Shown here: positions 33,764 to 42,820 of the stretch, in pieces
Numbering within the stretch: the stretch's first letter is position 1
How the letters are laid out: each line of letters starts with the position of its first letter
Origin: Ignavibacteriota bacterium
GTDB taxonomy: Bacteria; Bacteroidota; Ignavibacteria; Ignavibacteriales; Melioribacteraceae
Assembly: GCA_016716225.1 (NCBI GenBank)
Contig: JADJWT010000001.1
Span: 3,420,501 to 3,484,500 of the forward strand
Length of the DNA stretch: 64,000 nucleotides
Reading direction: 5' to 3'
Position numbers and translations under genes: made by a program
Notes under the pieces: model-generated
The model's input: only the letters and a program-made list of their open reading frames with translations
The model's database searches: none
Told to the model about the DNA's origin: nothing

Positions 33764-33827
33764 TTTTATTTTCCTTAATTCAAAAATAAATAGAATACTA
33801 ATAACACAAATCTTATAAGATAAATAA

Positions 33828-34400
33828 TTATACTTTCCTACTTCCGGGTTTTATTAATGGAATATCAGTTTTACAAATTGGGCATTCATCTGGTTGATAT
33901 GAAATAACCTCCAATTGTATTGTGCTTTTTTGTGAAACACCAAAATTTACCTTTCCATTGCTTCTATCAACAATCATTCCTACAGCAACAACATTTGCAT
34001 TTGCTTTTTTTACAATTTCAATAACTTCAAAAACAGAACCGCCGGTTGTTACAACATCCTCGCAAACTAAAACATTTTCACCTTCTTGAATTTCAAATCC
34101 TCTTCGTAATGTTAAATTTTTTTCTTCTCTTTCTGCAAAAATAAATTTTTTATTTAATTGTCGTGCAACTTCTTGACCCACAACAATTCCGCCAATAGCT
34201 GGTGAAATTACCAAATCAATTTTGTAATCCTTAAAAAAATCTGTAATTACTTTGCAAATTGCTTCAGTATAATTTGGATATTGTAAAACTTTTGCACATT
34301 GAAAATATTGGTTACTATGTCTACCGGAAGTTAATAAAAAATGCCCTTCTAAAAGGGCATTGCTTTTATAAAACATTTGTAATAATTCTTGATTTGTCAT
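33828..34400 (-). CDS. pyrE: Orotate phosphoribosyltransferase
   Basis: This 190-residue protein has the PRPP-binding loop VLVCEDVVTTGGSVFEVIE near residue 113, the flexible loop with AEREEKNLTLRRGF near 90, and GHFLLTSGRHSNQYFQCAK at the N-terminus. The C-terminal YQPDECPICKTDIPLIKPGSR extension is shared with a bacterial subgroup. It makes orotidine-5'-phosphate from orotate and PRPP in pyrimidine synthesis. The ATG at 34400 lies 47 bp downstream of clpC. A strong 9-bp hairpin is embedded in codons 14 to 21 of the message. Confidence 0.95.
   Translation of the reverse strand: MTNQELLQMFYKSNALLEGHFLLTSGRHSNQYFQCAKVLQYPNYTEAICKVITDFFKDYKIDLVISPAIGGIVVGQEVARQLNKKFIFAEREEKNLTLRRGFEIQEGENVLVCEDVVTTGGSVFEVIEIVKKANANVVAVGMIVDRSNGKVNFGVSQKSTIQLEVISYQPDECPICKTDIPLIKPGSRKV
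34340..34361 (-). promoter_or_regulatory. Strong hairpin inside the 5' coding region of pyrE
   Basis: AATGCCCTT (34340-34348) and AAGGGCATT (34353-34361) are exact reverse complements around a 4-base loop. Read in the gene direction this gives a 9-bp stem with a TTAG loop, starting about 39 bases after the ATG. Four of nine pairs are G-C, which is unusual here. It may pause ribosomes or polymerase, but the coded residues NALLEGHF are also conserved in the protein. Confidence 0.4.
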
Positions 34401-34447
34401 AATTAGGTAATCCAGATTTAATTTTTTTGTTACGTTAATTTACAAAA

Positions 34448-36955
34448 CTAACTTGGATTATTCTCCTCCTCATGTTTATTTTCTTCAATTTTATTAATAC
34501 GTTCACCTGCAACAAAATATAATTCTTCAGTTTGAAGTTTATGTTTAACAATTATTGTATCACCTTCTTTAAAGACTTCGCGTAAAATCTCTTCAGCAAG
34601 AGGATCTTCAATATATTGCTGAATTGCTCGTCTTAATGGGCGTGCTCCATACTTGGGATCAAATCCTTTTTCAGAAATGAAATCTTCAGCAGATTCATCC
34701 AAAATAATCTTCATTTTATTTTCTTTCAGATTATTAATTAAATCTTTCATTTCTACTGAAGCAATTTTCTTGATATCTTCTTTCTCTAAATTTCTGAAAA
34801 CAATTGTTTCATCAATTCTATTTAAGAATTCTGGATTAAATAAATTTTTCATTGCATCTTGAACCGTACTCTTTAGATTTGCATATTTATCAGAAACTGT
34901 TTCACTACCAAATCCGTAACCACCGGTTGCTTTAATATTTTTTGTACCAACGTTTGAGGTCATAATTATAATTGTATTTTTGAAATCAACTCGTCTTCCC
35001 AAACTATCTGTTAATTGTCCATCGTCAAGAACTTGAAGTAAAATATTAAATACATCGGGATGAGCTTTTTCAATTTCATCAAACAAAACTACTGAATAAG
35101 GTTTTCTTCGAACACGTTCAGTAAGTTGTCCGCCTTCTTCATAACCCACATATCCCGGAGGTGCTCCAACTAATCTTGATACGGCAAATTTTTCCATATA
35201 TTCACTCATATCAATTCTAATTAGTGAATCTTCCGAATCAAATAGATATTTTGCTAATTCCTTTGCTAATTGAGTTTTCCCAACGCCGGTTGGACCTAAA
35301 AAGATAAAACTTCCTATTGGTTTGTTTGGATTTTTCAATCCGGCACGTGTTCTTCTTATTGCTTTTGATAGTCGTGTTACAGCTTCATCTTGACCGACAA
35401 TTTTTTTCTTAATTACTTCTTCCATTTTCATAATTTTTTCAGATTCAGCTTGAACTACACGTGTTACCGGAATTCCAGTCATCATTGAAACTACTGTTCC
35501 TATTACTTCTTCGCTTACATCGTAAACTTCATTTTTAGTTCTTTCTTCCCACTCATTTTTCGCATTTTCTAATTCTATTTGAAGCTGTCTTTCTTGATCA
35601 CGAAGACGTGCAGCTTGCTCATAATCTTGTTGTTTTACTACATCTATTTTTTCTTGTTTGATTTTTTCAACTTTTTGTTCAAGCACTAAAATATCTTCAG
35701 AAACCGTAAAATTTCCCATGTGAACGCGAGATCCAGCTTCATCTAAAACATCAATCGCTTTATCCGGTAAATATCTATCGGTTATATATCTATCACTTAG
35801 TTTTACAGCAGAGATAATTGCTTCATCCGAATATTTAACATGATGATGTTGTTCATATTTGAATTTGATGAAATCCAATATTTTTATTGTTTCATCAACA
35901 GTTGGCGGTTCAACCATAACTTTTTGGAATCGTCTATCTAATGCTCCGTCAGTTTCAATATATTTTCGATATTCATCTAAAGTTGTTGCTCCGATACATT
36001 GAATATCTCCACGAGCTAAAGCAGGTTTGAACATATTTGAGGCATCGAGTGAACCAGATGCTCCGCCAGCACCAACAATTGTATGCAATTCATCTATGAA
36101 TAAAATTACATCGTGAGCTTTTTCGAGTTCATTCATCAATGCTTTCATTCTTTCTTCAAATTGTCCGCGGTATTTTGTTCCAGCAACTAAACCAGCTAAA
36201 TCAAGAGTTACAACTCTTTTATCTTGCAGTATTCTTGGAACTTTTCGTTGATCAATTCTTAAAGCTAAACCTTCCGCAATTGCAGTTTTGCCAACTCCAG
36301 GCTCTCCAATTAAAACTGGATTATTCTTTTTCCTTCTGCTTAAAACTTGTGCAACTCTTTCAATTTCTTTTTCCCTTCCTACAACCGGATCTAATTTATC
36401 TTCGGCAGCTAGTTTTGTTAAATCTCTACCAAAATTATCCAAAACCGGGGTTTTTGTCTTTTCAGGTTTTTTGCTCTGTGGAAACGAAACAATTGGTTTA
36501 TCTTGCTGAGAAAAACTTTTTCCACTTAAAATATTATTTAATTCTGCTCTAGCAGTTTCATAAGTTATACTGAATTGATTCAAGATTTGAGTGGCTACAT
36601 TATCTTCATCTCTTAGAAGTGAAAGAAGAATATGTTCGGTTCCAATTACATCCGATTTATAAATTTTTGATTCAATTTGTGTAATCTTTAGAACTTTTTC
36701 AGCTTGTTTTGTTAAAGGAATATTTCCAATTGTTAAAGTTCCACCAGTAGATTTTACGGTTTCTTCTATTGTTTTTTTAAGATGAGCCAAATCAACACCT
36801 AAGTTTACCATAATTTTTACGGCTACACCATGACTTTCTCTAATAATTCCTAAAAGAAGATGCTCGGTTCCAATATAATCATGACCAAGTCGTAATGCTT
36901 CTTCACGACTAAGTCTAATTACTTCTTGAACTCGTTCCGAAAAGTTTCCTTCCAT
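34448..36955 (-). CDS. clpC: ClpC-type AAA+ unfoldase
   Basis: The 835-residue protein has the ClpC layout. Residues 1-145 form the double Clp-N repeat. D1 has Walker A GEPGVGKTAIAEG (~218-230) and Walker B VILFIDELHT. A UVR motif lies in the middle (KQQDYEQAARLRDQERQL). D2 has GPTGVGKTQLAKEL and VVLFDEIEKAHPDV, and the end is the D2-small domain with PKYGARPLRRAIQ. It unfolds substrates for ClpP, usually with adaptor proteins such as MecA or McsB. No adaptor or clpP gene is adjacent. It diverges from floA across 263 bp. The UVR motif distinguishes it from ClpB and ClpA. Confidence 0.96.
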   Translation of the reverse strand: MEGNFSERVQEVIRLSREEALRLGHDYIGTEHLLLGIIRESHGVAVKIMVNLGVDLAHLKKTIEETVKSTGGTLTIGNIPLTKQAEKVLKITQIESKIYKSDVIGTEHILLSLLRDEDNVATQILNQFSITYETARAELNNILSGKSFSQQDKPIVSFPQSKKPEKTKTPVLDNFGRDLTKLAAEDKLDPVVGREKEIERVAQVLSRRKKNNPVLIGEPGVGKTAIAEGLALRIDQRKVPRILQDKRVVTLDLAGLVAGTKYRGQFEERMKALMNELEKAHDVILFIDELHTIVGAGGASGSLDASNMFKPALARGDIQCIGATTLDEYRKYIETDGALDRRFQKVMVEPPTVDETIKILDFIKFKYEQHHHVKYSDEAIISAVKLSDRYITDRYLPDKAIDVLDEAGSRVHMGNFTVSEDILVLEQKVEKIKQEKIDVVKQQDYEQAARLRDQERQLQIELENAKNEWEERTKNEVYDVSEEVIGTVVSMMTGIPVTRVVQAESEKIMKMEEVIKKKIVGQDEAVTRLSKAIRRTRAGLKNPNKPIGSFIFLGPTGVGKTQLAKELAKYLFDSEDSLIRIDMSEYMEKFAVSRLVGAPPGYVGYEEGGQLTERVRRKPYSVVLFDEIEKAHPDVFNILLQVLDDGQLTDSLGRRVDFKNTIIIMTSNVGTKNIKATGGYGFGSETVSDKYANLKSTVQDAMKNLFNPEFLNRIDETIVFRNLEKEDIKKIASVEMKDLINNLKENKMKIILDESAEDFISEKGFDPKYGARPLRRAIQQYIEDPLAEEILREVFKEGDTIIVKHKLQTEELYFVAGERINKIEENKHEEENNPS

Positions 36956-37218
36956 ATTTTTTCCAATCTTTAAATTTTCGTACTTATTTAATTAACTAAT
37001 AATAAATATAAATATTGAAAACTGTGTAATCAAGGTAAACAAATTTATAAATAATTATCGCTCTATTTTGAAAAATGTTCATTCTGGAATTTCTCATTCT
37101 TTTCAAAATTTTTTAAGAATAAATAAAATTTTCCTTCAAATGTATTTCTTTAATTCATACGTTTTGCTAAATTATACATCAAATAAATAGATTAGATTAT
37201 TTTTATCAAGGAGTTATT
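36956..37218. promoter_or_regulatory. Divergent promoter region between clpC and floA
   Basis: These 263 non-coding bases must hold promoters for both genes. I see the floA ribosome site AAGGAG at about 37208-37213, and no clear CtsR, CIRCE or HrcA inverted repeat on the clpC side. No RNA gene or small ORF could be supported. A TATACA hexamer at 37173-37178 is a possible -10 element for floA but lacks a good -35 partner. Confidence 0.4.
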
Positions 37219-38184
37219 ATGGAAGCTTTTACTGGTCTTTCTGTAGTTTTAATTATTGGAATAATATTTTTATTAATTCTATTTACATATTTTGTTCCGG
37301 TAGGACTTTTTATAACCGCGTATTTTTCTGGTGTTAAACTTAAAATATTTAAAGATTTAGTTGGAATGCGATTGAGAAAAGTACCACCATCAATAATTGT
37401 AAGAAATTTAATTTCTGCAACTAAAGCCGGTATAACCTTAGAAGCTTCTGCATTAGAAGCCCATTATTTAGCTGGTGGAAATGTTACAAAAGTTGTTAAT
37501 GCTTTAATCTCCGCAAACAAAGCGAATTTGGATTTATCTTTTGAAAAAGCTGCTGCTATTGATCTTGCTGGAAGAGATGTTTTGGAAGCAGTTAAAATGT
37601 CGGTTGTTCCAAAAGTTATTGAAACTCCCTTAGTTGCTGCAGTTGCAAAAGATGGAATTCAACTTAAGGCAATTGCAAGAGTTACTGTTCGTGCAAATAT
37701 TGAAAGATTGGTTGGAGGTGCTGGTGAAGCAACAGTTTTAGCTAGAGTTGGTGAAGGAATTGTTTCAACAATTGGTTCAAGCAATACGCATAAAATGGTT
37801 TTAGAAAATCCGGATAATATTTCAAAATCAGTTTTATCAAAAGGATTAGATGCTGGAACAGCATTTGAAATTCTTTCAATTGATATTGCAGATGTTGATG
37901 TTGGTACAAATATAGGCGCAATATTACAAGCAGATCAAGCAGAAGCTGATTTAAAAGTTGCACGTGCAAAAGCCGAAGAAAGACGTGCTGCAGCTGTTGC
38001 TTTAGAACAAGAAATGCGTGCAAAAGTTGTAGAAGCTGAAGCTGAAATTCCTTTAGCAATGGCTGAAGCTTTTAGAAGTGGAAACATGGGAATTATGGAT
38101 TATTATAATCTTAAAAATGTTCAATCAGATACTAATATGCGTAATTCAATTGCAAAGGGTGATTCAGAAACTGAGAAAAAATAA
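37219..38184 (+). CDS. floA: Flotillin-like protein FloA
   Basis: At 321 residues this matches FloA/YqfA (UPF0365) in length and order. A hydrophobic hairpin at ~8-35 (GIIFLLILFTYFVPVGLF) anchors it in the membrane. The SPFH-like domain follows (GMRLRKVPPSIIVRNLISATKAG, VAKDGIQLKAIARVTVRANIERLVGGAGE). The Ala/Glu-rich coiled coil is AILQADQAEADLKVARAKAEERRAAAVALEQEMRAKVVEAEAE. Flotillins organise ordered lipid regions and protein assemblies. AAGGAG precedes the ATG. The stop overlaps the next start (TAATG), forming an operon with a small membrane protein and a helicase. Confidence 0.95.
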   Translation: MEAFTGLSVVLIIGIIFLLILFTYFVPVGLFITAYFSGVKLKIFKDLVGMRLRKVPPSIIVRNLISATKAGITLEASALEAHYLAGGNVTKVVNALISANKANLDLSFEKAAAIDLAGRDVLEAVKMSVVPKVIETPLVAAVAKDGIQLKAIARVTVRANIERLVGGAGEATVLARVGEGIVSTIGSSNTHKMVLENPDNISKSVLSKGLDAGTAFEILSIDIADVDVGTNIGAILQADQAEADLKVARAKAEERRAAAVALEQEMRAKVVEAEAEIPLAMAEAFRSGNMGIMDYYNLKNVQSDTNMRNSIAKGDSETEKK

Positions 38185-38726
38185 TGGAAGATTTTTTACA
38201 AATAATTATTGTTATCATTTTTATTCTTAGCGCAATATCTTCATCAAGAAAGAAAAAGGATAAAAGTAATATTCCAAATTCTGAAAAGCAAAAGTTATCA
38301 AAACCTAATTTTGAACCAAATAAAAATCGAAATTTACCAAAAACCGGTACTCAAGTTTTAGAAGAAATTTTAGGTTTCAAATTAGAATTACCGGAATCTC
38401 AGAAATCTGAGATTCCAAATTATTCAACTGATAATTTGCCAACTTTAGAATCACGGAATTTAGATTATGAAAATTATGATTCTGAAAAAAGTCTTGAAGA
38501 AATAAATGATGGAAATGAAGATAATTATTCAGAAAAATATTTGACACATAAATCTGAAATCAAATCATTAAAAGAAAAACATAGTTCATTTAAAGATAAA
38601 GTAATAATTGGACAAGAAAAGAATCAACCAAATCGATTTGCAAAATTATTAGAAGAAAAAAATAATCTTAAGAATTTTATAGTTGTTCAAGAAATTTTAA
38701 GTAAGCCAAAAGCTCTCCGAAAATAA
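38184..38726 (+). CDS. Hypothetical membrane-anchored charged protein
   Basis: This 180-residue protein has one N-terminal hydrophobic segment (FLQIIIVIIFILSAISS, residues 4-20), then a Lys-rich stretch (SRKKKDKSNI). A long low-complexity tail rich in Glu, Ser, Asn and Lys follows, probably disordered. A short, better ordered end (GQEKNQPNRFAKLLEEKNNLKNFIVVQEILSKPKA) may be a conserved contact helix; similar C-terminal helices occur in small proteins next to flotillins, as I recall, unverified. It overlaps floA and the helicase by one base each (TAATG), so it is translated with both. I assign no function, but membrane tethering beside FloA is a reasonable reading. Confidence 0.65.
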   Translation: MEDFLQIIIVIIFILSAISSSRKKKDKSNIPNSEKQKLSKPNFEPNKNRNLPKTGTQVLEEILGFKLELPESQKSEIPNYSTDNLPTLESRNLDYENYDSEKSLEEINDGNEDNYSEKYLTHKSEIKSLKEKHSSFKDKVIIGQEKNQPNRFAKLLEEKNNLKNFIVVQEILSKPKALRK

Positions 38727-40723
38727 TGCAAAAAAAATATCGATTATCAAAAATCAATAAACTTGAAATTCAAAAACATAAATTTGATGAAAGCAAGTTT
38801 GAAATTGATTATCAAAATGAATTAAATCCTGCACAATATGAAGCTGTTGCATCTACCGAAGGTGCTTATCTTGTAATTGCCGGAGCCGGAACCGGAAAAA
38901 CTAGAACTCTAGTTTATCGCGTAGCTCGACTAATAGAAATGGGAATTGACCCAAAATCAATCTTACTTCTTACTTTTACACGCAAATCTGCAAAAGAAAT
39001 GATGAATCGCGCAGCAGTTTTATTAGATAATCGATGTTCAAAAATTAATGGCGGAACTTTTCATTCATTTGCAAATTTGACTTTAAGAAAATATTCAAAA
39101 TTAATTGGATTAGATTCAGCATTTACAATTCTTGATCAAAGCGATAGCGAAGACGTAATTAATCTTATTCGCGCTCAACTTGATTTAGTGAAACTTAAAA
39201 AGAGATTTCCCAATAAACAAACAATTGCAAAAATTATAAGTTTAAGTGTAAACACCGGGAAAAAAATAGAAGAAATTCTTGTAGAAGAATATCCGCATTT
39301 TGCTGAAAATTTAGAAAAGATCATTGAAATTTCTAATCTGTACAAAAATTATAAAAAGAAAAGTCTCCTTTTAGATTATGATGATTTATTGGTTTATCTT
39401 CGGGATTTTTTAAATGATAAAATCAAATCACAAATTCTTACAAGCACCATAAAATATGTAATGGTTGATGAATACCAAGATACGAATAAACTTCAAGCAG
39501 ATGTTGTTTTGGGATTAGCTCAACATAATAATAACATAATGGTTGTTGGCGATGATTCGCAATCAATATATTCTTTTCGTGGTGCGAATTTTAAAAATAT
39601 CATGCAGTTCCCAAAATTATTTAAAGATGTAAAAGTTATTATGTTGGAGGAAAATTACAGAAGCACTCAAGAAATTTTAGATTTTGGAAATCATGTAATT
39701 GATGCAGCAATTGAAAAATATCCCAAACAACTTTTTACAAGAAAAACCGGCGGCGAACTTCCGGCAATAATTGCATCAACAACAGAAAATATGCAATCAA
39801 AATTTATTGTAGATAGAATTTTAGAATTGCGTGAAGAAAATATTCCTCTTAATGATATTGCTGTTTTGTTCCGTTCTTCATTTAGTTCATTTGATTTGGA
39901 AATTGAACTGAACAAAGCAAATATTCCATATTTAAAATTTGGCGGAATGAAATTTATTGAAACTGCACACGTTAAAGATGTTTTAGCATTTTTGCGAATT
40001 GCTGAAAATCCAAAAGATGTTGTAAGCTGGTACAGAATTTTGCTTTTGCATGAAGGTGTTGGTCCCAAAAAAGCTCAGGAAATTATTGAAAAAATTATTA
40101 GCGGTGAAATAAATATTAGATCTCATCCGGAAAATATTTTAAGTAAAAGTTATAAAGAAAATATTTTCAATTTATTTCTTGCACTTCATAGAATTCATAC
40201 GAGCCGACAATTGCCAACAGAATTGGCTGAAATTGTTTTGGATTACTATGAACCTATTTTCAAATCAAAATATGATGACTTTAATAAGCGCAAAAAAGAT
40301 TTGGAAATTTTTATAAATATTACGGAAAATTACAAATCGCTAAATTCTCTATTAGCTGATATGGCATTAGAACCTCCTACTGAAAGTTTAGCAGATATTA
40401 GTGAAGAAGATAAAGAACAAGAAGTTCTAACATTATCAACAATACATTCTGCAAAAGGTTTAGAATGGCATACGGTGTTTATAATTCATGCTGTTGAAGG
40501 ATTTTTTCCATCAAGCATGAGTTATGATAAAATTGAAAGTTTGGAAGAAGAACGCAGACTTATGTATGTTGCTTCAACTCGCGCTAAACAAAATTTATAC
40601 ATTTCTTATCCGATTAATATTTTTGATAGACATAATGGAATGACGCTTTCAAAACCTTCTCGATTTATTGCAGAAGTAAGTGAAGAACTTGCAGAGGAAT
40701 GGTTATTAGAAGAGGATTTCTAA
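38726..40723 (+). CDS. UvrD/PcrA-like superfamily 1 DNA helicase
   Basis: The 665-residue protein has all SF1A motifs: Q motif LNPAQYEAVA, Walker A VIAGAGTGKTRTLVYR near residue 50, and motif Ia LLLTFTRKSAKEMMNRA. Motif II is VMVDEYQDTN, motif III VGDDSQSIYSFRGA, motif IV LEENYRSTQEIL, and motif V LSTIHSAKGLEWHTVFI. Motif VI is EERRLMYVASTRAKQNLY. It unwinds DNA 3'-5' during repair or replication. It is shorter than UvrD (720) and has no C-terminal RNA-polymerase-binding Tudor-like segment, so it is a second-type helicase rather than the housekeeping UvrD. It starts in a TAATG overlap. Confidence 0.92.
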   Translation: MQKKYRLSKINKLEIQKHKFDESKFEIDYQNELNPAQYEAVASTEGAYLVIAGAGTGKTRTLVYRVARLIEMGIDPKSILLLTFTRKSAKEMMNRAAVLLDNRCSKINGGTFHSFANLTLRKYSKLIGLDSAFTILDQSDSEDVINLIRAQLDLVKLKKRFPNKQTIAKIISLSVNTGKKIEEILVEEYPHFAENLEKIIEISNLYKNYKKKSLLLDYDDLLVYLRDFLNDKIKSQILTSTIKYVMVDEYQDTNKLQADVVLGLAQHNNNIMVVGDDSQSIYSFRGANFKNIMQFPKLFKDVKVIMLEENYRSTQEILDFGNHVIDAAIEKYPKQLFTRKTGGELPAIIASTTENMQSKFIVDRILELREENIPLNDIAVLFRSSFSSFDLEIELNKANIPYLKFGGMKFIETAHVKDVLAFLRIAENPKDVVSWYRILLLHEGVGPKKAQEIIEKIISGEINIRSHPENILSKSYKENIFNLFLALHRIHTSRQLPTELAEIVLDYYEPIFKSKYDDFNKRKKDLEIFINITENYKSLNSLLADMALEPPTESLADISEEDKEQEVLTLSTIHSAKGLEWHTVFIIHAVEGFFPSSMSYDKIESLEEERRLMYVASTRAKQNLYISYPINIFDRHNGMTLSKPSRFIAEVSEELAEEWLLEEDF

Positions 40724-40724
40724 A

Positions 40725-41792
40725 ATGTTATTCTTCTTAGTCTTTTTATTTTTTTTATTTGTCGTTGTTTTTTTTGAATTCAAATCAATTATATCCAAAA
40801 CTGATTTTATTGAATTTGAAGATTTAAAAATCAGCATTGTAGTTTCTGCAAAAAATGAAGAAAATAATATTGTATCACTAATTCAGCATTTAACTAATCA
40901 AAATTATCAAAAGAAAAATTATGAAGTTATAATAATTGATGATAACTCAAATGATTCAACATTTATAAAAGCAATAAATGTAATTAATGATTTAAATAAT
41001 TTTAGAATTTGCGAAGCAGAAAATAAAAAGTATGAAGGTAAACGCGGTGCCTTGCAAATTGGAATTGAAAAAAGCAATTTCCCTTATATTCTAATTACCG
41101 ATGCCGATTGTGAGCCATCAAAAAATTGGATTAAATCTTTTTCAAATAAATTTCATGAAGAATATGATTTTATATTTGGAAAAGCCCCTCTTATCCAAAC
41201 TAAATCATTAGTAAATAGAATTTCTTGTTTTGATAATTTGTGGGCACATATTTTAACTTTTTCTTTTGCAAATATTGGATTTCCCTATTCTGCTGCATCA
41301 AGAAGCTTTGGATTTAAAAAAGATTCTTTTATTAAAATTGATGGATATAAAAATACAACAAAAACTTTAAGCGGCGATGATGATTTACTATTACAAGAAG
41401 CAATCAAAAATAAAATGAAGATTGGAATTAATACTGAAATTGATTCTGAAGTTTTTTCAAATACAAAAATATTTTTTTTTGATTTTATAAAACAAAAATC
41501 ACGACATACTTCATCATCAAATTATTATTCACTAAAATTAAAAATCATTCTTGGTGTTTGGCACTTAATTAATTTATTTTTTTTATTTTCACCATTATTT
41601 TATTGGGTTAATTCAAATTTCATCTATTTATTTTTAATAAAAATTGTTACCGATATTTTTATTGTTATATCATTTAAAAAAGATTTTTCATATCGATTTA
41701 GTATATTTGAAATTTTTTATCTACAAATATTCTATGATTTATTTATCATTTTAAATTTTGTTCTAAGTCATTTTAGAAAAGATAAATGGTGA
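40725..41792 (+). CDS. Family 2 glycosyltransferase, membrane type
   Basis: This 355-residue GT-A protein has an N-terminal hydrophobic segment, then the GT2 core. ISIVVSAKNEENNIVSLIQHL lies at ~35-55, EVIIIDDNSNDST near 75, and the metal-binding LITDADCEPSKNW near 120. The acceptor motif region is LSGDDDLLLQEAI (~220). Three C-terminal hydrophobic helices follow. The layout matches GT2 enzymes that build lipid-linked glycans or glycolipids. It starts 1 bp after the helicase stop, so it is the last member of the floA unit. The acceptor cannot be read. Confidence 0.87.
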   Translation: MLFFLVFLFFLFVVVFFEFKSIISKTDFIEFEDLKISIVVSAKNEENNIVSLIQHLTNQNYQKKNYEVIIIDDNSNDSTFIKAINVINDLNNFRICEAENKKYEGKRGALQIGIEKSNFPYILITDADCEPSKNWIKSFSNKFHEEYDFIFGKAPLIQTKSLVNRISCFDNLWAHILTFSFANIGFPYSAASRSFGFKKDSFIKIDGYKNTTKTLSGDDDLLLQEAIKNKMKIGINTEIDSEVFSNTKIFFFDFIKQKSRHTSSSNYYSLKLKIILGVWHLINLFFLFSPLFYWVNSNFIYLFLIKIVTDIFIVISFKKDFSYRFSIFEIFYLQIFYDLFIILNFVLSHFRKDKW

Positions 41793-41844
41793 TTTTGATT
41801 TAAATTTGTTTACTCATATTTTTAACAAACAATTTAAGTGATCT

Positions 41845-42243
41845 ATGAATTACACAGAACTTATTCAAATTGCCAATGCGGCAAAATTAAAAGCTTACGC
41901 ACCATACTCAAAATTTAGAGTTGGTGCTGCACTACTTTCAGAAAATGGAGAAATTTATACTGGAGTTAATATTGAAAATTCTTCATATGGGTTAACAAAC
42001 TGTGCTGAGAGAACTGCAATATTTAAAGCAGTTTCAGAAGGCGAAACAAAATTCAAGACAATTGTTATTACAAGTGATGCGGAAGATTTTATTTCTCCTT
42101 GCGGAGCTTGCAGACAAGTAATGATGGAAATTAGCGGAAAAAATTTAGAAGTCGTTATGACAAATAGAGATAACGAAATTAGAATTTTAACTTTGGAAGA
42201 ATTATTGCCATACTCATTTAACAAGGAATCACTAAAAAAATGA
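41845..42243 (+). CDS. cdd: Cytidine deaminase
   Basis: This 132-residue protein has the small tetrameric form. APYSKFRVGAALLSENGEIYTGVNIENSSYG lies near residue 20, the zinc-binding NCAERTAIFKAVSEG near 54, and PCGACRQVMMEI near 90. It deaminates cytidine and deoxycytidine to uridine forms. It starts the nucleoside salvage unit, and its stop overlaps the tdk ATG (ATGA). A bulged stem-loop, with arms 41800-41811 and 41827-41837, lies just upstream. Confidence 0.96.
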   Translation: MNYTELIQIANAAKLKAYAPYSKFRVGAALLSENGEIYTGVNIENSSYGLTNCAERTAIFKAVSEGETKFKTIVITSDAEDFISPCGACRQVMMEISGKNLEVVMTNRDNEIRILTLEELLPYSFNKESLKK

Positions 42244-42818
42244 TGGAATTTACTCCTCACTCAAATCCCGTAAATACTGGCTGGATAGAAGTAATTGCCG
42301 GTTGTATGTTTAGCGGAAAAACCGAAGAATTAATCAGAAGACTTCGAAGAGCAAAAATAGCAAAATTAAATGTAATAGTATTTAAGCCGAGAATTGATAT
42401 CCGGTATTCAAAAGAAGAAATTGTTTCGCACAGTGAACAATCACTTTCTTCACAAGTTGTTGAAACTCCACAAGAAATTCTAGAATTTTCTAAGAATGCT
42501 CAAGTTGTTGGAATTGACGAAGCCCAATTTTTTAGTGAGGATTTAGTAGAAGTTTGCAATAAACTTGCAGATTCCGGGAAAAGAGTTATAGTTGCCGGAC
42601 TTGATCAAGATTATAGAGGAATTCCATTTGAACCAATTCCGCAGCTTCTTGCACACGCAGAATATATTACAAAAACTCTAGCAATTTGCGTTAAATGTGG
42701 TAATCCCGCTGATAAAACTCAGCGAACAATTAAGACAAATGAAAGAGTTGTTGTTGGCGCTGCTGATAGCTATGAAGCAAGATGCAGAAAATGTCATTAT
42801 ATACCCAGTGAGGATTAA
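42240..42818 (+). CDS. tdk: Thymidine kinase, type II
   Basis: The 192-residue protein has the P-loop VIAGCMFSGKTEELIRRLRRA near residue 18, the Walker B-like VVGIDEAQFFSEDLV near 90, and the lasso/zinc domain CVKCGNPADKTQR with a second pair CRKCHY near the end. Four Cys bind structural zinc, as in TK1-like enzymes. It phosphorylates thymidine and deoxyuridine for nucleotide salvage. It overlaps cdd by 4 bp and lies 2 bp before nupC. Confidence 0.96.
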   Translation: MMEFTPHSNPVNTGWIEVIAGCMFSGKTEELIRRLRRAKIAKLNVIVFKPRIDIRYSKEEIVSHSEQSLSSQVVETPQEILEFSKNAQVVGIDEAQFFSEDLVEVCNKLADSGKRVIVAGLDQDYRGIPFEPIPQLLAHAEYITKTLAICVKCGNPADKTQRTIKTNERVVVGAADSYEARCRKCHYIPSED

Positions 42819-42820
42819 AT

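Noticed and set aside
36139..36552. 137-residue frame antisense to clpC
   Set aside because: It is a Leu/Gln/Phe-rich shadow of a conserved clpC region with no start signal.
37742..38059. 105-residue frame antisense to floA
   Set aside because: It is Leu/Gln/His-rich low complexity, the shadow of the Ala/Glu coiled coil of FloA.
41800..41837. Imperfect stem-loop upstream of cdd
   Set aside because: An 11-bp A/T-rich stem with a bulge and 15-base loop; too weak in AT-rich DNA to call a regulator site, mentioned only in the cdd entry.
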